In this document: positions 28,018-36,699 of the stretch, piece by piece
How the letters are laid out: the number at the start of each line of letters is the position of its first letter
Position numbering within the stretch: the first letter of the stretch is position 1
Assembly (NCBI GenBank): GCA_016871515.1
Contig: VHDE01000012.1
Location: 1 to 64,000, forward strand
Source of the DNA: Verrucomicrobiota bacterium
GTDB lineage: Bacteria; Verrucomicrobiota; Verrucomicrobiia; Limisphaerales; SIBE01
Direction: 5' to 3'
DNA length: 64,000 nt
The notes under the pieces: generated by a model
The model's input: the letters and a program-made list of their open reading frames with translations, nothing else
Databases searched by the model: none
What the model was told of the DNA's origin: nothing
Position numbers and translations under genes: made by a program

Positions 28018-28635
28018 ATGCGCGGCGTGAAACAATCAATTGTTACTTTGGACTTGGAAGGGGTTTTAGTCCCGGAAATTTGGATCGCTGTTTCCGAAAA
28101 GACGGGCATCCATGAATTGCAGTTAACCACACGCGATATTCCCGATTACGATGTATTGATGAAAGGGCGGCTGAATATCCTTGATCGCCACCAGCTTAAG
28201 TTGTCCGACATCCAAACCGTTATCGGCTCGCTGCGACCTTTGGAAGGTGGCAAAGAATTTCTGGACGAACTCCGTTCCATCGTCCAAGTGATCATTCTGT
28301 CCGATACGTTTGAACAATTCGCCAAGCCACTCATGCGCCAGCTCGGCTGGCCCACGCTTCTCTGTCATCGCTTGGAAGTTGAGGCGGATCGCATCGTTAA
28401 TTACAAGTTGCGTCTTCCCGACCAAAAACGACGAGGCGTCGAAGCGCTTAAGAAACTGAATTATTTTGTTATCGCCGCCGGAGATTCATTCAATGACACC
28501 GCCATGCTGGGCGAAGCTGATTTAGGACTGTTGTTTCGCGCACCACCTGCCATCCAAAAACAGTTTCCGCAATTTAGAGCCGTCGAAACTTACGTTGAAC
28601 TGATGGAGCTCATTAAAGAAGGGTTACATGGTTAA
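28018..28635 (+). CDS. thrH: ThrH-type phosphoserine phosphatase/homoserine phosphotransferase
   Basis: A 205-residue HAD-superfamily enzyme. The nucleophile loop is DLEGVLVPEIW (D-L-E, as in Pseudomonas ThrH), motif II is ILSDTFEQF, and motif III/IV is AAGDSFNDTAML. TTRDIPDYDVLMKGRLNILD and MRQLGWPTLLCHRLE match ThrH closely. It dephosphorylates phosphoserine and can move the phosphate to homoserine, linking serine and threonine synthesis in the cytoplasm. The start at ATG 28018 gives the family length. Promoters of this gene and of the Ig protein must overlap in the 150 bp between them. Confidence 0.92.
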   Translation: MRGVKQSIVTLDLEGVLVPEIWIAVSEKTGIHELQLTTRDIPDYDVLMKGRLNILDRHQLKLSDIQTVIGSLRPLEGGKEFLDELRSIVQVIILSDTFEQFAKPLMRQLGWPTLLCHRLEVEADRIVNYKLRLPDQKRRGVEALKKLNYFVIAAGDSFNDTAMLGEADLGLLFRAPPAIQKQFPQFRAVETYVELMELIKEGLHG

Positions 28636-28728
28636 AGGGTTAAAGGAGTTAAATAGTAGCAATCGGTTCGCATCTGTCCAACGATGGAACCTAACGATTT
28701 TAACGATGTAACCTTGTAACCATTTCAC
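28629..28728. repeat. GTTAAA-type palindromic repeat between thrH and gpsA
   Basis: GGTTACATGGTTAAAGGGTT at the left is answered by TTTAACGATGTAACC and TTGTAACC at the right. The stop codon of thrH (TAA) lies inside its left arm. It sits between two convergent genes and is a relative of the element embedded in the sugar dehydrogenase gene at 23643-23733. Confidence 0.6.
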
Positions 28729-29708
28729 CCATCTTCCGCTTTCGAATCGCGGCTCGTTAGATCGCGGAGGGCCTGGCCGACATTTTTCCCTTCGTACAGC
28801 ATGGCGTAGACTTCATCAATGATCGGCGTTGTCACTCCCTGTTTGCGGGCTAGTTGATATGCCGAGCGCGCAGTTGGATATCCTTCCGCCACGGTGATCA
28901 TGTTGGTCAGAAGGTCACAAAGCTTTTCGCCTCGTCCAAGCCGCTCGCCCAAGCCTCGGTTGCGGCTCAGTCGTGAAAAACAAGTTACGGTGAGGTCGCC
29001 TAATCCGCTCAACCCCGCAAACGTTTCGGCTTGTGCGCCGCACGCTACGCCGAGCCGGCGCACTTCGACGATTCCGCGTGTAATGAGCGCCGCCTTCGAA
29101 TTGTCTCCGAAGTTCAGTCCATCACATGTGCCTGCGGCGATAGCAATGACATTCTTCAAGGCGCCGCCCAATTCCACACCGGTTACATCTGTGCTTGTGT
29201 AAACGCGGAAGGCCGGCCGATGGAAAAGTCGCTGGACGATTTGAGCCGATGCCGCATCGCGACTCGCCGCAACGATGGCGGACGGATAATCTCGCGCCAC
29301 CTCCAGGGCCAGCGTCGGACCGGAAAGCGCCACGGGCTGGCATCGCGGCGCGGTCTGTTGCAAAACGCCACACATGGTTAAACCACTGTCGTCCTCGATG
29401 CCTTTCGTGACGCTCACCACCGGCCGGTCGAAGCAGTCCAAGCAACACGTCACTTCGCGAAAAACTTTGGATGGCACCGCGACCACAACGCATTCCGCGC
29501 TGGATACGGCGACAGGCAAATCGCTTTGCAGCACGCAGTTCTTCGGCAATTGAACTCCAGGCAAATAACGGTTGTTGCAACCGGTCCGCCGGATTTCTTC
29601 GAGACGGTTTGGATTGTGACCCCAAAGAGTCACTGTGTGGTCAGCAAGGCAAAGAAGCCGTGCGAGGGCCGTGCCCCAACCACCAGCGCCGAGCACAGTC
29701 ACGTTCAT
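28725..29708 (-). CDS. gpsA: Glycerol-3-phosphate dehydrogenase [NAD(P)+]
   Basis: A 327-residue cytoplasmic enzyme that makes sn-glycerol-3-phosphate from dihydroxyacetone phosphate for membrane lipids. It has the Rossmann motif VTVLGAGGWGTALARLL, VSVTKGIEDDSGLTM, LSGPTLALEVARDYPSAIVA and the catalytic lysine in GGALKNVIAIAAG. The start codon overlaps the stop of plsY by four bases (ATGA, 29705-29708), giving a plsY-gpsA operon that supplies substrate to its own acyltransferase. Confidence 0.95.
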   Translation of the reverse strand: MNVTVLGAGGWGTALARLLCLADHTVTLWGHNPNRLEEIRRTGCNNRYLPGVQLPKNCVLQSDLPVAVSSAECVVVAVPSKVFREVTCCLDCFDRPVVSVTKGIEDDSGLTMCGVLQQTAPRCQPVALSGPTLALEVARDYPSAIVAASRDAASAQIVQRLFHRPAFRVYTSTDVTGVELGGALKNVIAIAAGTCDGLNFGDNSKAALITRGIVEVRRLGVACGAQAETFAGLSGLGDLTVTCFSRLSRNRGLGERLGRGEKLCDLLTNMITVAEGYPTARSAYQLARKQGVTTPIIDEVYAMLYEGKNVGQALRDLTSRDSKAEDG

Positions 29709-30352
29709 GGCGCCGATTGCGTTAAGTTCTTTGACCCAAAACGGCTTTCAGTTCCATTCATCAGCCTCTGAATATTCCCTTTGTGTTTGTAGATCGCTAA
29801 TGCGCTCAGTCCCGCGGTGACGACAATCAACCGAGTACTATTCCCGGTGAGCCAGACGCCAATGGGCAAAACAATTGCCGAGGCAATCGAGGCCAGCGAT
29901 ACATATTTGCTAAGCACAAATACGGCTAGCCACGTCGCAAAGGCAATGGCGAGCCCCGACGGCACCAGTGCCAGCAACACCCCGGCGGAAGTTGCGATTC
30001 CCTTTCCTCCCTTGAACTTGAGCCAGCAAGTATAATTGTGGCCTAGAATTCCGGCGACGCCGGCGATGAGAGCCAGACGTTCCGCCAAATCTCCAAGCGG
30101 TCTGGAATCGACCATTTGAAGAAAGACCCACACAAGAAATGTGCAGGCGAGGTATCCCTTTAATGCATCAGCGAGGAGGACGACACACCCGGCGGTCTTT
30201 CCGAGAATTCGAAAGGCATTGGTCGCTCCAATATTTCCGCTTCCCATCGTGCGCACGTCAATGCCTCGAGCTCTGCCGACGAGATAGCCCGTCGGAATCG
30301 AGCCGAGCAAATACGCCGCGATCACAACGCCAACCTGAAGGCCATGTTCCAC
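29705..30352 (-). CDS. plsY: Glycerol-3-phosphate acyltransferase, acyl-phosphate dependent
   Basis: A 215-residue inner-membrane protein with five or so hydrophobic segments. The three PlsY signature loops are present: YLLGSIPTGYLVGR, MGSGNIGATNAFR and GHNYTCWLKFKGGKGIATS. It moves the acyl group from acyl-phosphate to glycerol-3-phosphate, the first step of phospholipid synthesis. It is co-transcribed with gpsA, which overlaps its end. A tandem GGTTCAAGG-like patch just upstream (30370-30405) has no evident role. Confidence 0.95.
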   Translation of the reverse strand: MEHGLQVGVVIAAYLLGSIPTGYLVGRARGIDVRTMGSGNIGATNAFRILGKTAGCVVLLADALKGYLACTFLVWVFLQMVDSRPLGDLAERLALIAGVAGILGHNYTCWLKFKGGKGIATSAGVLLALVPSGLAIAFATWLAVFVLSKYVSLASIASAIVLPIGVWLTGNSTRLIVVTAGLSALAIYKHKGNIQRLMNGTESRFGSKNLTQSAP

Positions 30353-30924
30353 AGAGTCAATCTAGGCAAACGCAAGTTCAAGGTTCAAGGCTCAAAGTTC
30401 CAAGTCGTCAGCAGATGAACACACTCGGCAAATCGAAGCTGGTAAGACCGATTACACTCGGTCCCAGTTGTTCTCTTGAACGTGGGAGGGGTTGAAATAA
30501 ATGGTCCCACGGAAACGCCGGGAAGTGAACCTGTTCGGCGATCCATCGCTTTCCCTGTTGAGCGATTAATCCGCAAACGTATTCGCCCATTTTGAGGGTT
30601 TGCACTTGCCCAAAGCGCCATCCACAATTAAGGCAGCTCCTGCGCCCGCGTGCAGCTTTGCGCATAACTCCTTCATGTCGGGACACATTTCAGCGAGGAT
30701 GCCGGCGTTGCTCAGGTTCTGCAACGGCTCTTGCGAATCCCGCTTGCTCGGCGCCAAGACCAGAATCCGTTCATCGAGTGCCTGGGGTGGAACCTTCTTT
30801 GCCATAGAAGAAAATAGCGCGCTCTCATCTCCTCACAAGTCCTGAAATTCCTGAAATTGATCTGGCAAACTGGCAAACCTTAATTTGATTCGCCGGACAA
30901 CCCTAAGACCATTAAGCTGATCGC
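30353..30924. other. Intergenic region with a sensor-kinase scrap
   Basis: About 570 bp between divergent plsY and the Gfo/Idh gene. 30566-30805 holds a short protein fragment (separate entry). 30370-30405 is an imperfect tandem repeat of CAAGGTTCAAGG type. 30840-30924 has duplicated CCTGAAATT and CTGGCAAA words and is AT-rich, and is the probable promoter region of the gene at 30925. Confidence 0.45.
30566..30805 (-). pseudogene. N-terminal fragment resembling a sensor histidine kinase input domain
   Basis: A 79-residue frame MAKKVPPQALDERILVLAPS, then KRDSQEPLQNLSNAGILAEM, CPDMKELCAKLHAGAGAALI. The pattern E-R-I-L-V-L-A-P-x-x-R-D ... L-x-x-A-G-I-x-A-E-x-C-x-D-x-x-x-L-C ... G-A-G-A-x-L-I is that of the receiver-like N terminus found in some bacterial hybrid histidine kinases. 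The HisKA and ATPase domains are absent. It ends at a stop after about 20 unrelated residues. I treat it as a truncated remnant; a free-standing small protein is possible. Confidence 0.5.
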
Positions 30925-31953
30925 GTGTCATCACAGCTCAAAGTGGCAGTCATCGGAACCGGCGCGCTGGGGAAAGAGCATGCCCGTATTTACGCCGACC
31001 TAGCCTCGGCCGGACAGGTCGAGTTTATGGGCGTCTATGACACGTTACCGGATGTGGCTCGAAAGGTGGCCGCCAAACTCCGTGTGCCAGCGTTCGCTTC
31101 GTTGAGTGCCGCCGCCGCCGCCAGCGATGCCCTTAGCGTTGTCACACCGACGGCAACCCACTTTGAAATTGCGAAGGCTTTGCTGACAGAGGGGAAACAT
31201 CTGCTCGTCGAAAAGCCGATGACGGACAAGGCGCAGCAAGCGGCCGAGCTGGTTCAATTGGCTCAGGAACGTCAACTGATCCTGCAGGTCGGTCACGTGG
31301 AGCGTTTTAATCCGGTTTTTCGTTATCTCCAAAACGTTGCAACGGAGCCGCGGTTCATCGAAGCACACCGGCTTTCCCCATTTCCGGCGCGGAGCACGGA
31401 TATCGGTGTGGTGCTCGATCTGATGATCCATGACCTTGACGTGGTTCTCGCCTTTGTTAAGGCAACGGTCGAGAGTGTCGATGCCGTGGGCATTCCGGTA
31501 TTGAGCCGTTCGGAGGATATTGCGAACACTCGTATTCGTTTTGCGAACGGCTGCGTCGCGAATTTGACGGCCAGCCGCATTAGTCCCGAACGGATGCGCA
31601 AAATACGGGTCTTTAGCGGCGGAGCATTTACGAGCTACGTCTCGTTGGATTATCGGGCGCAGGAGGGATTCATTTACCGGATCGCTCGCGATGGCGAGGA
31701 GGAATCGTCCTTGCTTCGAAAATTATTGGCGGCTCGCGAGTCGACGATTGTGAGCGAATTTGGCGGCAAACGGATTGTCCGCGAGCCAGTCCCTCTTGAA
31801 AAAGAAGAACCGCTGCGGTTGGAATTGCGCAGTTTCATCGAGTGCGTCCAATCGAAGCAAACGCCCGTGGTCAGCGGTGAATCCGCTCGAAGGGCGCTGG
31901 ATTTGGCCCTGGAGATAACGCGGCAAATCCAGGCAGGATCGCCGCAAACTTAA
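30925..31953 (+). CDS. Gfo/Idh/MocA-family dehydrogenase next to lpxB
   Basis: A 342-residue NAD(P)-dependent sugar-type dehydrogenase starting at GTG 30925. It has the Rossmann motif VAVIGTGALGKEHARIYADL, the EKPM lysine motif (HLLVEKPMTDKAQQ), and HDLDVVLAFVKATVESVDAV with the conserved H-D. lpxB follows after 67 bp on the same strand. In Gram-negative bacteria that make amide-linked lipid A, GnnA, a Gfo/Idh enzyme, oxidises UDP-GlcNAc at C3. The neighbour relation makes a GnnA-like role possible, but no GnnB transaminase is seen in the window. The class III aminotransferase at 19818 is too distant to be counted. Confidence 0.8.
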   Translation: MSSQLKVAVIGTGALGKEHARIYADLASAGQVEFMGVYDTLPDVARKVAAKLRVPAFASLSAAAAASDALSVVTPTATHFEIAKALLTEGKHLLVEKPMTDKAQQAAELVQLAQERQLILQVGHVERFNPVFRYLQNVATEPRFIEAHRLSPFPARSTDIGVVLDLMIHDLDVVLAFVKATVESVDAVGIPVLSRSEDIANTRIRFANGCVANLTASRISPERMRKIRVFSGGAFTSYVSLDYRAQEGFIYRIARDGEEESSLLRKLLAARESTIVSEFGGKRIVREPVPLEKEEPLRLELRSFIECVQSKQTPVVSGESARRALDLALEITRQIQAGSPQT

Positions 31954-32020
31954 TTGATGCTTGGTAACGACCTGTCTTCTTTGAACGAATGAGCATCCAG
32001 CTCAAGGGCGCGGGATTAAG

Positions 32021-33271
32021 ATGATTCCCAGGCGTTTCATGCTCATCGCGGGCGAGGCGAGCGGTGATGCTCTCGCCGCGGAGCTAGTGTCTGCGCTGCG
32101 AAGCCATCCAATTGTCCAAAGCATGCCGTTTCTCCCGGAGTTTTTTGGCGCAGGCGGACCGCGCATGGCCGCCGCTGGGGTAAATCTTTCGTTCGACTTG
32201 ACTCAGCACGCTGTCTTTGGCCTCTCGGACGCGCTGCGGCAGTACTTCAAGTTCAGAAAATTGTTCAACCAACTCTTCCAATTGGCTCTAGACCGCGAAC
32301 CCGACGTCATCATTCTCGTGGATTATTCCGGCTTCAACCGCCGCTTTGCCAAGGCCGTGAAACATTATGTTCGGAGGCGCTGCGATTGGTTTCACGATTG
32401 GAATCCGAAGGTTGTCTATTACGTCTCGCCACAAGTTTGGGCTTCACGAGAAGCGAGAGCTTGCCAACTCGCTCGAGATGTCGATCTCCTGTTAAGCATC
32501 TTTCCATTTGAAAAAGAGTGGTACTCGGCTCGGACTCCCCAGTTGCGTGTTGAGTTCGTCGGCCACCCTCTGATCGATCGCTTCTCGAGCGTCGAAACGC
32601 CGCCGACAGTGAATCCGGCCGATGCGCTTGGCCGTACAGATTCTAAGTCAGGGGATCACGCATTACCCATCACGCATCACGCATCCTCCCCACCTCTCAT
32701 CCTATTGCTGCCCGGGAGCCGCAAACGCGAAATTGAGACGCATCTCCCGATTATGGCCGAGGCGCTCAAGCGGATCGGCCGCCACAGGCCCGCGCGGTCC
32801 CGTTTGGTCCTTCCGACGGCAGAACTGGTCGAAGCAGCTCTGCGAAGTATCAAGCCGATTGCCGGCCTGGAGATTCGGGTCGATCGGTTAGGCGAATCCC
32901 TGGCCGAATCTGCGCTTGCTCTCGCGGCTTCAGGCACCATCACGTTGGAATGCGCCTACTTCCGAGTGCCAACCGTGGTGGTCTACAAAACGTCGTGGCT
33001 TACCTATGAGATCGCCCGCCAAATCATCCGAGTGAAGCACATTGCGATGCCGAACATCCTCGCCGGCGAGGAAGTCTATCGCGAACTCATCCAAAATGAA
33101 GCGACTCCTGAGCGCGTCGCCAACGAAGCGTTGGACCTGCTTAACAATATTCCTCGCAGAGAAACGATGCAGCGGAACTTGGCCCGGATTATTCAGTCAC
33201 TCGGTCGGCCCGGCGCCAGTGCGCGGGCCGCGGATGCGATCCTGGCACTAGTCGCGAAGGACGCGTCCTGA
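32021..33271 (+). CDS. lpxB: Lipid-A-disaccharide synthase
   Basis: A 416-residue peripheral membrane glycosyltransferase (GT19) that joins UDP-2,3-diacylglucosamine and lipid X. Motifs seen are LIAGEASGDALAAEL, FGAGGPRMAAAGV, VDYSGFNRRFAKAV, YYVSPQVWASRE, VEFVGHPLIDRF, LLLPGSRKREIETHLP and ASGTITLECAYFRVPTVVVYK. Between HPLIDRF and LLLPGSR about 20 extra residues (TDSKSGDHALPITHHASS) are encoded by an ATCACGCAT-type low-complexity stretch at 32640-32690, an apparent in-frame insertion into a surface loop. The gene is otherwise intact and essential-looking, so the insertion must be tolerated. Confidence 0.93.
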   Translation: MIPRRFMLIAGEASGDALAAELVSALRSHPIVQSMPFLPEFFGAGGPRMAAAGVNLSFDLTQHAVFGLSDALRQYFKFRKLFNQLFQLALDREPDVIILVDYSGFNRRFAKAVKHYVRRRCDWFHDWNPKVVYYVSPQVWASREARACQLARDVDLLLSIFPFEKEWYSARTPQLRVEFVGHPLIDRFSSVETPPTVNPADALGRTDSKSGDHALPITHHASSPPLILLLPGSRKREIETHLPIMAEALKRIGRHRPARSRLVLPTAELVEAALRSIKPIAGLEIRVDRLGESLAESALALAASGTITLECAYFRVPTVVVYKTSWLTYEIARQIIRVKHIAMPNILAGEEVYRELIQNEATPERVANEALDLLNNIPRRETMQRNLARIIQSLGRPGASARAADAILALVAKDAS

Positions 33272-33415
33272 TACTGTTGGCGCGCGCGAAAGCGGGAGCA
33301 AGCTCCGCGCACTCCAGACGCTTCGCGCGGTCGGACGCAACGATGACGTTCGAGCGTCGCCGGAACGGATTGCCTGACAGGTGAAGTGAAAGAACTCTGC
33401 AGATCGGTGCGCGAT

Positions 33416-33802
33416 TCACAGCGCGGCAGCGATGGCTTCAATCTCAATCTTCGCTCCGATAGCAAGCCGGTTTACTTCGACGCCTGTTTTAGCGGGAGGT
33501 GACTTTGGAAAGAATTCCGCGTAGATCTTATTCAATTCGGTAAGTTCGGCGACATCGGTCATGTAAATGGTCGTCTTGACTACTCGTTGGAGGGAAGTTC
33601 CGGCGGCTTGCAGGATCGTGCGAAGATTGACCAACGCTTGCCGGTATTCTGCAAGTTGACCACCGCCGACAAGTTGACCAGTCTTCGGGTCGATGCCAAT
33701 CTGGCCAGAAACATAGATCGTGTCGCCCAGTCGGACGGCGTGATTGTAAGTTGGGTTTGCGGTTGGCAAATCCGGAACGGAGATAATTTGAGGATGGGTC
33801 AT
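33416..33802 (-). CDS. RidA/YjgF-family protein with Lys in place of the catalytic Arg
   Basis: A 128-residue trimer-forming protein. YVSGQIGIDPKTGQLVGG, LVNLRTILQAAGTSLQRVVK and VEVNRLAIGAKIEIEAIA give the fold. True RidA enzymes that hydrolyse enamines/imines have an Arg at 105 in F-P-A-R. Here the aligned residue is K105 (PPAKTGVEV), so deaminase activity is doubtful and it may belong to one of the non-archetypal Rid groups. I start at ATG 33802 (MTHPQIISVPDLP). It is divergent from the phosphoesterase gene, with about 40 bp between them. Confidence 0.85.
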   Translation of the reverse strand: MTHPQIISVPDLPTANPTYNHAVRLGDTIYVSGQIGIDPKTGQLVGGGQLAEYRQALVNLRTILQAAGTSLQRVVKTTIYMTDVAELTELNKIYAEFFPKSPPAKTGVEVNRLAIGAKIEIEAIAAAL

Positions 33803-33842
33803 GCAGCAGAGTGTGTGTCGCAACTGAGGGTTCGTCGAGGCA

Positions 33843-34580
33843 ATCATTGCCGACATTCATGCGAATCTACCGGCACTCCGTGCGGTTCTGAAAGACATTG
33901 GGGTTCAGCGCTGCACTCACATTGCCTGTCTGGGTGACATGGTCGGTTACAATTTCGAACCTAAAGAATGCCTCGACATCATTCGCGAAATGGACATTCC
34001 ATGCGTCAAGGGCAACCACGACGCGTACTGCAGTGATGAAGTAGCGCCTGATGGCCTGAACCCGCGCGCCTCCGAGCATGTGGAATGGACGCGGCAGCAA
34101 TTGACCGAGGATGATCGGGCTTGGTTACGCAGCTTGAAATACGCGGAAGGGCTGGCTGATTTTACCATTGTCCACGCGAGGCTAAATCTTCCAGAACGAT
34201 GGGGTTATGTATCCGACAAAGTCGCCGCAGCCGAGAGCTTTGCCCATCAGAAGACCCAGGTCTGCTTCTTTGGGTACACGCATGTGCCGGTGACGTTCAT
34301 CCGTGAGAAAGGATTCATGCGTGCTCCCGTTGTTCGAGGAGGAACTTACACTTCGTTCAAAGTGGAGCGCCAAAACCAATACTTCGTAAACGTCGGCAGC
34401 GTCGGTCAGCCCCGCGACGGGGATCGAAGAGCAGCGTACGTGACCTATTACCTCGTCGAACAAGTCATCGAATTACGCCGCGTGCCTTTTGAAGTGCCAC
34501 CGAATGATCCAGGGAACGCATCGGTCCCGGGGCAGCCCAACCGGCCTCGGCCACTTGTCACCAAGACTGCTATGCGCTGA
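33843..34580 (+). CDS. Calcineurin-like metallophosphoesterase, start codon unclear
   Basis: The open frame contains the complete metal site: IADIHANL (D-x-H), CLGDMVGYNF (GD), VKGNHDAYC (GNHD), IVHARL and FFGYTHVPV (G-x-T/S-H). The usual first ATG would be 33939, but this removes the D-x-H and GD motifs. Upstream the frame is open back to a TGA at 33825-33827, and no ATG, GTG or TTG lies between. The first plausible codons are ATC/ATT at 33843-33848, giving I-I-A-D-I-H. Either a rare AUU/AUC start is used, or the true start has been lost by mutation or error. The C terminus (about 30 residues, rich in Pro and Arg) is extra. Confidence 0.75.
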   Translation: MIADIHANLPALRAVLKDIGVQRCTHIACLGDMVGYNFEPKECLDIIREMDIPCVKGNHDAYCSDEVAPDGLNPRASEHVEWTRQQLTEDDRAWLRSLKYAEGLADFTIVHARLNLPERWGYVSDKVAAAESFAHQKTQVCFFGYTHVPVTFIREKGFMRAPVVRGGTYTSFKVERQNQYFVNVGSVGQPRDGDRRAAYVTYYLVEQVIELRRVPFEVPPNDPGNASVPGQPNRPRPLVTKTAMR

Positions 34581-34610
34581 GTCAACCGCCTGACGCGGCC
34601 AGTTTTACCT

Positions 34611-36437
34611 TCAAGGTTTCCTCAGCCGATAGAATCTGGTTCCACTCGCGGGAGTTACCGTGACCGAGTTTTGAGCGGCGTTCACGACAGGAGCAGGAGT
34701 GACTACTGTCCAGTTGGCGGGCGCCAGTGTGCTCGTAGATTCCAAGACAAAACCAGGTGCCGACGTCGGCCACGAGAGAACGGCGTTGCTGCCCGCGCGC
34801 GTGACGGCAAGCTTCGGATTTGCGCTTGAGGCCGAACTCAACAGGAGCTGGTTCAACTGTTCTTGTGTGTACTGGCTGAGCAGCTTGGGATTTGTGCTGA
34901 AGAGAAACAGGTCAATGGTCGTGCCGCCTTCGCGATAAGAAACCGTAAAATCCAGCGGTTTGCCCACTTGGGCGGCCGTCACTTCATATTTGAAATGGAC
35001 TCTGGGTTCCCCTTGTGTTTCGGGATTCAGGAATTGGCTCGACAATAATTCGTTCCAATGAAAGTTACCTTCCCAGTAAGCGCGTCCGGCTTCATCGCCT
35101 TGGGACCGGTTCACGCGCGTGTCGCCTTCACGGATAAAGAGATAGCCGGCCGCGTCGCAGCAACCTTCGGCATAGCCGCCCCGGTCGCTCAGCGGCCAGT
35201 CCGTCTGGGGATCTTTGCCAAAGTCCGGCGGAACAAAAAACGAATCTTCATTGAGGTAGTGGGCTGGATTGCCGCCATTTTCAAACATGGTAAAGCGCAT
35301 GTAGAGGTAATAGGTGCCGGGCTTTGAGAATTGCACTTTGTAAGTGACTTTATCAATGTGTTGCGCAAAGATCGTTTGTGTCCAGAGCGCTCCCTTTTTG
35401 GAGGCCGTGGTGTTGGCGCCGAGAACAGGATTGCCCAACGAATTGGTGACCGTGCCGCTGCTGTCCACCCGCGTAAACCCGACTCCAGCCGCTGGGTCGG
35501 TCTCGGCATCGTAGTCTTCCCCCTCAAGGACAAGGTACGACCACGCGCTGGCGCCAGTTCCCACAGTATTGCTTGGATCTTGCACAGTCACGTCGCTAAC
35601 CGCTGGCTTGAGAAGGAGCTGGTCCAGCCGCTCTTGTGTGTACTGGCTCATCAAATCGGGACTGGTGCTGAAGAGAAACAGATCGATCGTCGTGCCCCCC
35701 TCGCGATAAGAGACTGTGAAGTCGAGCGGTTTGCCCACTTGGGCGGCCGTCACTTCATATTTGAAATGGACTCTGGGTTCCCCTTGTGTTTCGGGATTCA
35801 GGAATTGGCTCGACAATAATTCGTTCCAATGAAAGTTACCTTCCCAATAAGCGCGTCCGGCTTCATCGCCTTGGGACCGGTTCACGCGCGTGTCGCCTTC
35901 ACGGATGAAGAGATAGCCGGCCGCGTCGCAGCAGCCCTCGGCGTAACCGCCTCGATCACTAAGTGGCCAATCTGTTTGAGGATCTTTGCCGAAGTCTGGC
36001 GGGACAAAGAACGAATCTTCGTTCAAATAGCTGGCGGGATTTCCACCATTCTCGAACATAGTAAACCGCATGTAGAGATAGTACGTGCCGGGTTTGGAGA
36101 ACTGGACCTTGTAGGTAACCTTGTCGCTATGTTGCGCAAACGCCGTTTGAGTCCAGAGCGCTCCTTTCTTCGAAGCGGTTGTGTTCGCGCCCAAAACGGG
36201 ATTGCCTTGAGAACTCGTCACCGCACCACTGTTATTGACGCGCGTAAACCCAACTCCGGCCGCGGGATCGGTCTCGGATTCATAATCCTCGCCCTCCAGG
36301 ATGAGATAGGACCATGCGTTTGCGCCTGTGCCGACGACATTTCCTGGATCCTGGATCGTTACCGCCGCCTGGGCGGGGAGTATTCCAAACAAACCCGCAA
36401 TACCGCCTGCCAATAGACTCGAAAAGGATTTCTTCAT
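34611..36437 (-). CDS. Secreted protein with two nearly identical 257-residue repeats
   Basis: A 608-residue protein: Sec signal MKKSFSSLLAGGIAGLFGIL, ending PAQA, then two tandem units (about 25-281 and 282-538) and a C-terminal tail WTVVTPAPVVNAAQNSVTVT, GTRFYRLRKP of the type common at the end of verrucomicrobial secreted proteins. Each unit starts VQDPxNxVGTGAxAWSYL and LEGEDY, has YYLYMRFTMFENGGNPA, then GGYAEGCCDAAGYLFIREGD, and ends with SQYTQExLxQLLL. YYLYMR and the beta-rich pattern suggest a carbohydrate-binding jelly-roll. The DNA copies are 771 bp apart. One 200-bp tract is almost identical and the rest differs mostly at synonymous sites (see findings). Function unknown. Confidence 0.82.
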   Translation of the reverse strand: MKKSFSSLLAGGIAGLFGILPAQAAVTIQDPGNVVGTGANAWSYLILEGEDYESETDPAAGVGFTRVNNSGAVTSSQGNPVLGANTTASKKGALWTQTAFAQHSDKVTYKVQFSKPGTYYLYMRFTMFENGGNPASYLNEDSFFVPPDFGKDPQTDWPLSDRGGYAEGCCDAAGYLFIREGDTRVNRSQGDEAGRAYWEGNFHWNELLSSQFLNPETQGEPRVHFKYEVTAAQVGKPLDFTVSYREGGTTIDLFLFSTSPDLMSQYTQERLDQLLLKPAVSDVTVQDPSNTVGTGASAWSYLVLEGEDYDAETDPAAGVGFTRVDSSGTVTNSLGNPVLGANTTASKKGALWTQTIFAQHIDKVTYKVQFSKPGTYYLYMRFTMFENGGNPAHYLNEDSFFVPPDFGKDPQTDWPLSDRGGYAEGCCDAAGYLFIREGDTRVNRSQGDEAGRAYWEGNFHWNELLSSQFLNPETQGEPRVHFKYEVTAAQVGKPLDFTVSYREGGTTIDLFLFSTNPKLLSQYTQEQLNQLLLSSASSANPKLAVTRAGSNAVLSWPTSAPGFVLESTSTLAPANWTVVTPAPVVNAAQNSVTVTPASGTRFYRLRKP

Positions 36438-36699
36438 AATGAGCGCATTAAGTTAATTTTAGCGACCCTAGTGACCGTATGAGATGCACCAAACGCGATT
36501 GCGGTTACTTCTAATGATTTGTATTCGTATCAGTCGGATCAAGGCTGCCAGTCCATCAAGCCGGGGAGCAAAGGTCAAGGATTTCGACAGCATTCTGCCA
36601 TGAGTGAAAGTCCATGTGTCTTCGTTCGGCTTTTTGGTCTTGCGTTTCGGAACGATTTTCCTAGCTCTTGTACGTTCCACAATCAACCAAGACACTGCT

